Assembly (NCBI GenBank): GCA_002293705.1
Contig: DBDT01000020.1
Span: forward strand, 1-9,264
DNA length: 9,264 bases
Source of the DNA: Candidatus Woesebacteria bacterium UBA925
GTDB lineage: Bacteria; Patescibacteriota; Microgenomatia; UBA8517
Reading direction: 5' to 3'
In this document: piece by piece, positions 5,696-9,264 of the stretch
How the letters are laid out: each line of letters starts with the position of its first letter
Numbering within the stretch: position 1 is the stretch's first letter
The notes under the pieces: model-generated
Told to the model about the DNA's origin: nothing
Database searches by the model: none
The model's input: the letters and a program-made list of their open reading frames with translations, nothing else
Position numbers and translations under genes: made by a program

Positions 5696-6082
5696 GTGTA
5701 TAAGAGAGACGGGAATCCACGTATTTGGTTGCACTGCTCACTCACTATTTTGGGCCTTTTCGCGTGTATTGTTATTGCAGTCGTCTCGATACACGCCACG
5801 TATCATTTCGCCAACCAGGAGATGGAATGCCATGACTCCGCCTTCAGGTATGTGCGCGAAAATGGTGATAGTGGTTTTGATGGGGTCATTTTTGAAAATG
5901 GCTCACCGATCAAAATCGAAGATTTGTATGAAGGTCTGGACTATGTGATCCTTGGTTTGGATTTGTGCCAAGAGATTGAGGGTTACTTGAAAGTCCTTAT
6001 TCAGCCAGTCGGATTGAATGAGCAACGTTGGACCCTTATTTCAAAAGGTCCGGATGGGGTTTACCAGTTCACTTCTGGTTAG
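5696..6082 (+). CDS. Single-pass membrane protein of unknown function, 128 aa
   Basis: Not recognised. AGGGAGG (5684-5690) lies 5 bases before the GTG at 5696, which I prefer to the GTG at 5690 that overlaps the Shine-Dalgarno. A short basic N terminus (YKRDGNPR) precedes one membrane segment at residues about 10-33 (LTILGLFACIVIAVVSI). By the positive-inside rule the ~90-residue remainder is outside the cytoplasm; it is acidic, mixed alpha/beta, with two Cys that could pair. No lipobox. It is the only + strand gene between rplA and rplJ, so it interrupts any rplKAJL transcript. Thirteen bases at its start (TGTGTATAAGAGA, 5695-5707) equal part of the Tn5 mosaic end, which deserves a check of the assembly here. 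Confidence 0.72.
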   Translation: MYKRDGNPRIWLHCSLTILGLFACIVIAVVSIHATYHFANQEMECHDSAFRYVRENGDSGFDGVIFENGSPIKIEDLYEGLDYVILGLDLCQEIEGYLKVLIQPVGLNEQRWTLISKGPDGVYQFTSG

Positions 6083-6098
6083 CATTTTTTAAATATTG

Positions 6099-6128
6099 AA
6101 AGATCGCAGGTCACCCTGCGATCTTTTT
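6099..6128. terminator. Bidirectional terminator between convergent genes
   Basis: AAAGATCGCAGG pairs perfectly with CCTGCGATCTTT (12 bp, loop TCAC). The + strand continues with a T-run (TTTTTG); the - strand is also U-rich but less so. Confidence 0.88.
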
Positions 6129-6129
6129 G

Positions 6130-6540
6130 TTATTTACTGTTTCCCATTTTTTTATCCGCCTTCTCTTGTAGGCGAATAAACCATTCAGGGTCTTTTGCGA
6201 ACTTGATTTTTGTTCGCCAAAAAGACAAGGTTAATACTCCCCAAACAAAACCCAAGTGGTACAACCACGAGACCTCTTTGCTCATAAGTGACGAAATGCA
6301 AACAAGTGCAATCCATGCTAAGAAAGTTATAGAGGTCGCGATCAGGTAGGATTGCAAATCTTGCTCTAGAAATGGTCTTTGTGAAACCAGGTAGGCCGCT
6401 ACCACTGTGATAACTACAGAAGCAGTGTTGGCTAGCCAAACCTCGGTCATGGCAAAATTCAAAACCACCATCCTTATGGTTATCCATGCCGGGAAAAGAA
6501 TGCTGGCAATTACAAAAACTTGCACAGATCTGTACAACAT
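6130..6540 (-). CDS. Four-helix integral membrane protein, 136 aa
   Basis: Not recognised. ATG at 6540 with GGGAGG 9 bases upstream. Four hydrophobic segments are visible: about residues 5-27 (QVFVIASILFPAWITIRMVV), 33-52 (EVWLANTASVVITVVAAYLV), 65-85 (YLIATSITFLAWIALVCISS) and 90-108 (VSWLYHLGFVWGVLTLSF). The C-terminal tail is strongly basic and charged (RTKIKFAKDPEWFIRL, EKADKK), so N and C termini are probably cytoplasmic. It starts 53 bases after the rplA stop with no terminator between, so it may be cotranscribed with rplKA; an extended -10 (TGTTAAAAT) in the gap could also give it its own start. No catalytic motif is visible. Confidence 0.78.
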   Translation of the reverse strand: MLYRSVQVFVIASILFPAWITIRMVVLNFAMTEVWLANTASVVITVVAAYLVSQRPFLEQDLQSYLIATSITFLAWIALVCISSLMSKEVSWLYHLGFVWGVLTLSFWRTKIKFAKDPEWFIRLQEKADKKMGNSK

Positions 6541-6593
6541 TGTGACTTGCCTCCCAAGATAGGTTACGTATGAGGAGCTATTTTAACACAACT

Positions 6594-7289
6594 TTACCTA
6601 GGAAGCTCAACTCTCACTGAAGGGCCCATTGATGAGCTTAGATAAATCTTTACAAATTGCCTCTCTCCCACTGCTGAGATTATTGCTTTGATGTTTTCTG
6701 AAATAGCTTTGTCATCCATGTTTACTTTTCCAACCATGGTGTGAACAACTGCAGCTGACTTTTCTGTCTTTACTGTGATTTTGTCTACTGCAAAGTTTTT
6801 ACCATCACTTTCATTTTTAATCAAAGTTCCATTTTTTGGATTAGGCATTAGTCCGCGTGGACCCAAAAGCTTCGCAAATTTAACTAGCTTTGGCATAGTG
6901 TCTGCAGTTGCCAAAAGAATGTCAAAGTTAATCTTGCCATTTTCAAGGTCTGAGATTACCTCTGCATTGGCAACTACTACCTTTTTCTCTTTACCTGTTC
7001 CATGAGGAAGTGCAACTTGAACACTTAATCCTTCTTTTCTAACTATTGAGTGCATTTCAACAGAAGCTACAAACTTGGTTGTGCTTGTCTTTTTAACAAG
7101 ATCAATAGCCTCAGACAATGAGTATTCTCTGTTTTTGTCAATCATTCTTCTTGCCTCAGAAATTCTCTTTCCAGCAACTTTTGCCTTCTTCTCTACCTTG
7201 GCTACTTCTTCTTGATGTTTTTGGGCATATTTGTCCACCTTGGTGGTTTTTGCCTCACTGTTAACTGTTACGTTTTTTGTTTTTCCCAT
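6594..7289 (-). CDS. rplA: 50S ribosomal protein L1, atypical N-extension and short domain II
   Basis: L1 binds 23S rRNA to form the mobile L1 stalk near the E site. The signature GLMPNPKNGT lies at residues 146-155, LPHGTGK at 94-100, and the C-terminal half of domain I ends SSSMGPSVRVELPR. The total (231 residues) is normal but the layout is not. A Lys-rich extension of roughly 35-40 residues precedes the usual start of domain I. Between LPHGTG and GLMPNP there are 46 residues against about 64 in E. coli L1, so domain II has lost a helix-strand unit. ATG start 13 bases after rplK, with no Shine-Dalgarno (AT-rich gap), so translation may be coupled to rplK. Some Patescibacteria are known to lack L1; this genome keeps a modified one. 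Confidence 0.97.
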   Translation of the reverse strand: MGKTKNVTVNSEAKTTKVDKYAQKHQEEVAKVEKKAKVAGKRISEARRMIDKNREYSLSEAIDLVKKTSTTKFVASVEMHSIVRKEGLSVQVALPHGTGKEKKVVVANAEVISDLENGKINFDILLATADTMPKLVKFAKLLGPRGLMPNPKNGTLIKNESDGKNFAVDKITVKTEKSAAVVHTMVGKVNMDDKAISENIKAIISAVGERQFVKIYLSSSMGPSVRVELPR

Positions 7290-7302
7290 GATTATTAATT
7301 TT

Positions 7303-7725
7303 TTAAGCTGTCTTTACCCCCATGCTTCGTGCAGCACCTGCAACAATTCTTTTTGCAGCTTCAATATCAGTTGTATTAAAATCTTTCATTTTTTCTGTTG
7401 CAATTTCAGTTAATGCTTGGTCGGTTAGAGTTCCAACAATTGTTTTTGGGGTGGCTCCAGAACCTTTTTGAATTCCTAATTTTTTCTTGATCATCTCAGA
7501 AACTGGGGCGAGCTTTAGCTCAAAGTCAAATGATCTGTCTTCGTAGATTGTTATAACAGCTGGAACAACATTGCCTTTCATTGAGGCTGTCCTGTCATTG
7601 TATTGCTTCACAAACTCCATAATGGCAACACCATGTTGTCCAAGAATAGGTCCTAGTGGAGGGGCGGGGTTAGCTGCTCCTGCTTGAAGGTTAACTTTAA
7701 CTACTGTTTTGATTTTTTTTGCCAT
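7303..7725 (-). CDS. rplK: 50S ribosomal protein L11
   Basis: L11 binds the GTPase-associated region of 23S rRNA at the stalk base. The 140-residue chain has the canonical N-terminal domain (NPAPPLGPILGQHGVAIMEF) and the C-terminal rRNA-binding domain ending AAKRIVAGAARSMGV. The ATG at 7725 gives the family-typical MAKKIK start; a frame extending 24 codons upstream is leader sequence containing the Shine-Dalgarno. GAGGGAG lies about 15 bases from the ATG, but the intervening GATAT-AAA-ATATC could fold and shorten the effective distance. It has its own promoter directly after the terminator of the structured RNA. rplA follows after 13 bases. Confidence 0.98.
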   Translation of the reverse strand: MAKKIKTVVKVNLQAGAANPAPPLGPILGQHGVAIMEFVKQYNDRTASMKGNVVPAVITIYEDRSFDFELKLAPVSEMIKKKLGIQKGSGATPKTIVGTLTDQALTEIATEKMKDFNTTDIEAAKRIVAGAARSMGVKTA

Positions 7726-7767
7726 TTTTCGATATTTTATATCTCCCTCACCAAGGTGAAGTGGTTG

Positions 7768-7797
7768 ATTGTACACCATAGTGTAGCTATTTTTCAA
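7768..7797 (-). promoter_or_regulatory. Promoter of rplK-rplA
   Basis: On the - strand: TTGAAA (7792-7797), 18-base spacer, TACAAT (7768-7773). The predicted start near 7762 leaves a short leader of about 37 nt, too short for an obvious L1 target site, with a small dyad (TCACC-GGTGA) at 7748-7759. Confidence 0.7.
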
Positions 7798-7820
7798 ATA
7801 CCAACCATTTTTAGGCCATT

Positions 7821-7851
7821 AAAAAAGGGCATCTCCAAAAAGAAGATGCCC
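7821..7851 (-). terminator. Terminator of the structured RNA (also active-looking on +)
   Basis: On the - strand GGGCATCT pairs with AGATGCCC around a 9-base loop, followed by TTTTTT. The + strand side has TGTATTTTTT, so it may work in both directions. Read on the - strand it ends the RNA from 8164 and insulates rplK. Confidence 0.88.
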
Positions 7852-8164
7852 TGTATTTTTTGGGTGGCCAGCGCGCTGGCCACCACTATATCACCCTGTG
7901 GCCACAGGGAGAGAACGGCGGCCGATAATCGGTTGCGGCCAATTCTGGGCTCCCATAGGTGGGATCAGGCCAGAACTACCCAGGCTTCTATCGCCGGCTT
8001 GCCCGCGGCAAAGTACTGCCCTAGAAAATCCTAGCGGCATACTAACGGCCGGGCTTGCGACATGACTGCCCAAGTAACCATCCCCTCTTACGCACGCAAA
8101 TTCATGCGTACGAGGGAATGGTCAACAAATTTAAGCTACAAAATACACTCAAAGATGAGTGATA
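7821..8164 (-). ncRNA. Unidentified structured RNA, about 344 nt
   Basis: No protein gene fits this stretch, which is clearly richer in GC than its surroundings. On the - strand it has a near-consensus promoter, a predicted start near 8164 and an intrinsic terminator. Helices in 5'-3' order of the RNA: CACUCA/UGAGUG (8146-8161); ACCAUUCCCUC/GAGGGGAUGGU (8077-8122) with inner UACGCA/UGCGUA; a long-range helix ACUUGGGC/GCCUGGGU (8068-8075 with 7978-7985) enclosing GUCGC/GCGAU and an apical hairpin at 8012-8043; AGUUCUGG/CCAGAAUU (7941-7977) with inner UCCCA/UGGGA; and perfect dyads at 7894-7909 and 7863-7884. Several helices contain G-U pairs that would be A-C mismatches if the + strand were transcribed, so the - strand is the RNA. 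It lacks the hallmark sequences of RNase P RNA, tmRNA, SRP and 6S RNA. Confidence 0.72.
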
Positions 8165-8170
8165 TGTAAT

Positions 8171-8199
8171 AATATACTATAAGTTGACAAGTTTGTCAA
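8171..8199 (-). promoter_or_regulatory. Near-consensus promoter of the structured RNA
   Basis: On the - strand: perfect TTGACA (8194-8199), 17-base spacer, TATATT (8171-8176). It is the strongest promoter in the window and overlaps the 3' edge of the DUF2892 gene. Confidence 0.78.
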
Positions 8200-8200
8200 C
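8183..8200. promoter_or_regulatory. Dyad over the -35 box, possible operator
   Basis: GTTGACAA and TTGTCAAC are perfect inverted arms separated by GT. The dyad covers the -35 box of the RNA promoter, as a repressor or activator site could. As RNA on the - strand it could instead be a 7-bp hairpin followed by UUAUAG, a weak terminator for the DUF2892 transcript. Confidence 0.5.
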
Positions 8201-8433
8201 TATTTCTTCTTCTTTTTGGATTTTGAAGATAGTTTGACTGGGCAAGTGCTGACTCCGAACAAAGAGTATAGGCCACAAAATCCAAGTATGCCTGTGATCA
8301 AAAGTGCTAATGAGACAATAACTAGCAGTACCTGAGCAGTTCCTGTGAGCATGCCTGCTCCCACTAGTAGTGCTCCCCCTGCAGTAATTCTTAATGCTCT
8401 GTCTGATGGGCTCTCATTTACTGGAAGTTTCAT
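8200..8433 (-). CDS. DUF2892 (YgaP-type) small membrane protein
   Basis: The 77-residue chain matches the DUF2892 family: MKLPVNESPSDRALR at the N terminus, two membrane segments (about residues 16-31 and 34-50), and the conserved end GFCGLYSLFGVSTCPVK with Cys at 53 and 64, followed by a Lys-rich tail. The family occurs as small membrane proteins or as the tail of rhodanese YgaP; the exact role is not established, though the Cys pair suggests thiol or sulfur chemistry. The ATG at 8433 fits the family start; a TTG at 8469 in the same frame would add 12 residues. Neither has a Shine-Dalgarno. It lies downstream of nusG and is probably on the secE-nusG mRNA. Its stop overlaps the dyad and promoter of the structured RNA. 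Confidence 0.88.
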   Translation of the reverse strand: MKLPVNESPSDRALRITAGGALLVGAGMLTGTAQVLLVIVSLALLITGILGFCGLYSLFGVSTCPVKLSSKSKKKKK

Positions 8434-8515
8434 TAAATAATCATATTGTTTTCTTGGCAAACGGGTCAATACGCAATATGAAAAATTAGAAAATGTAACT
8501 TGTGGTAAGGCCTTT

Positions 8516-9142
8516 TTAGACTTTGGTTACTTGTAGGACGTCAAGATCAACTGGGGTTTCACGTCCAAAGATTGAGACTAGTACCTCAACTCTTCCTCGA
8601 GCATCATCAATTTTGCTAACTGAGCCCAAAAAGTCTGTAAATGGACCGTCATTGATTTTAACTGCATCTCCAATAGTGAGCTTGGTTTTGTACCTAGGTG
8701 CTGGAGCTGCTGTGAACTTCATGATGTTTCCAACCTCAGTTTGAGAAAGTGGTGTAGGCTGGTCACCGATACCCACAAATCCAGTAATACCTGGGGTGGT
8801 TCTAACTGCCAACCAGCTTTCGTCAGTCAAATCCATCTTGACCAAGATATAACCTGGGAAAATTTTCTCTTTTATAGTTGCCTTCTTTCCTCCCCTAACA
8901 ACTACCTTGTCTTGGGTTGGAACCAAAATCTCAAAGACATGGTCAACCATTCCCATAGATTCAATTCTTTGTTTTAATGTTTGGGAAACTCTAACTTCGT
9001 GTCCACTTGTGCTGTGAACTACGTACCACTTAGCTTTTTCTGAGGAATTTGCGTTGACGATGATGTGCCCTGGAATCTTTTTGTTTCCGATACCACGTTC
9101 GTCAATTATTGCTTCTGATAGTGTTTGATTGTTGTCGCTCAT
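8516..9142 (-). CDS. nusG: Transcription termination/antitermination protein NusG
   Basis: NusG binds RNA polymerase and modulates pausing, Rho-dependent termination and transcription-translation coupling. The 208-residue protein has the NGN domain at about residues 38-141 (KWYVVHSTSGHE, IFPGYILVKM, VRTTPGITGFVG) and a C-terminal KOW domain from about 155 (KLTIGDAVKINDGPF, SIFGRETPVDLD). About 35 extra residues precede the NGN domain, so it is longer than the usual ~180. ATG start; no Shine-Dalgarno is visible in the 17-base gap after secE, so translation may be coupled. It shares the classical secE-nusG arrangement, upstream of rplK, although a DUF2892 gene and a structured RNA intervene here. 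Confidence 0.98.
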   Translation of the reverse strand: MSDNNQTLSEAIIDERGIGNKKIPGHIIVNANSSEKAKWYVVHSTSGHEVRVSQTLKQRIESMGMVDHVFEILVPTQDKVVVRGGKKATIKEKIFPGYILVKMDLTDESWLAVRTTPGITGFVGIGDQPTPLSQTEVGNIMKFTAAPAPRYKTKLTIGDAVKINDGPFTDFLGSVSKIDDARGRVEVLVSIFGRETPVDLDVLQVTKV

Positions 9143-9159
9143 TTGAATTTTAATATTTT

Positions 9160-9264
9160 TTAGTTCCTGGCAGCTATGATAGCAGAAAGGGCTGAGGAGA
9201 AGGCAATATCTAAAACCCCCAAATATATTCCGATCACTGCCGATAGTATTATAACAGTTGCTGT
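9160..9264 (-). CDS. secE: Preprotein translocase subunit SecE, C-terminal part
   Basis: SecE is the small essential subunit clamping SecY in the SecYEG channel. The last 34 codons are visible before the window edge: TATVIILSAVIGIYLGVLD then IAFSSALSAIIAARN and TAA. This is the conserved single membrane helix with the Asp that precedes the C-terminal amphipathic end (VIGIYLGVLDIAF). The 5' part lies outside the window. It ends 17 bases before the nusG start, the usual neighbour. The frame is too short to appear as a full ORF, but composition and position make it convincing. Confidence 0.9.
   Translation of the reverse strand, partial: TATVIILSAVIGIYLGVLDIAFSSALSAIIAARN

Noticed and set aside
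5619..5948. 109-codon + strand frame overlapping the gene at 5696
   Set aside because: Shadow of the 128-residue gene in another frame; no Shine-Dalgarno, and the promoter at 5638-5666 would lie inside it.
7863..7884. Perfect 22-base palindrome as a terminator
   Set aside because: On the - strand it is followed by CAAAAAATA and on the + strand by ACTATATC, so there is no U-tract. I treat it as the 3'-terminal helix of the structured RNA.
7891..8073. 60-codon open frame on the - strand inside the structured RNA
   Set aside because: No Shine-Dalgarno, composition dictated by GC-rich helices, and the frame crosses several strong stems; best explained as chance within an RNA gene.
7821..8164. 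RNase P RNA, tmRNA, SRP RNA, 6S RNA or T-box as identity of the structured RNA
   Set aside because: No GGAGGAAAGUC or ACAGAA..GGCUUA (RNase P), no tRNA-like TΨC arm or CCA end (tmRNA), no GGAAGCAGCC-type loop (SRP), not a single long bulged hairpin (6S), and no AGGGUGGNACCGCG (T-box). A covariance search could still overturn this.
1..9264. CRISPR array, tRNA genes, insertion sequence or att site
   Set aside because: No regularly spaced repeats, cloverleaf sequences, transposase-like ORF or terminal inverted repeats were seen on either strand.

Overview
The window looks like the end of a contig from a small-genome bacterium, most likely a member of the Candidate Phyla Radiation (Patescibacteria). 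This is inferred from compact ribosomal genes with weak or absent Shine-Dalgarno sites, an unusual L1 protein, many short orphan proteins, and dense packing with terminators touching coding ends. No single sequence fixes the lineage. The genetic code appears standard: the core genes contain no in-frame TGA, and TGA is used as a stop once (the EVE gene). The first 19 bases are an exact Tn5/Nextera mosaic end, so the left edge is untrimmed adapter.

Left third (20-3420), mostly + strand: a 5'-truncated orphan gene, four unrecognised mostly helical small proteins (the second and third translationally coupled), and an EVE-domain protein. Several of these are followed by a hairpin or intrinsic terminator. 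A lipoprotein gene faces the EVE gene on the - strand.

Middle and right (3889-9264), mostly - strand: the conserved secE-nusG / rplK-rplA / rplJ-rplL region. In most bacteria rplKAJL is contiguous. Here rplKA and rplJL are separated by about 1.65 kb holding three small membrane-protein genes on the - strand and one single-pass membrane protein on the + strand. rplJL therefore has its own promoter and an L10-type leader. That leader can form a terminator touching the rplJ AUG and a competing pairing that would block it, a good candidate for autogenous attenuation.

The most interesting element lies between the nusG-DUF2892 unit and rplK. It is a GC-rich, gene-free stretch (about 7821-8164) that reads on the - strand as a stand-alone, highly structured RNA of about 344 nt. 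It has a near-consensus promoter (TTGACA, 17 bp, TATATT), a dyad over the -35 box and an intrinsic terminator. G-U pairs in the helices make sense only on the - strand. It does not show the hallmark sequences of RNase P RNA, tmRNA, SRP RNA or 6S RNA, and I do not recognise it.
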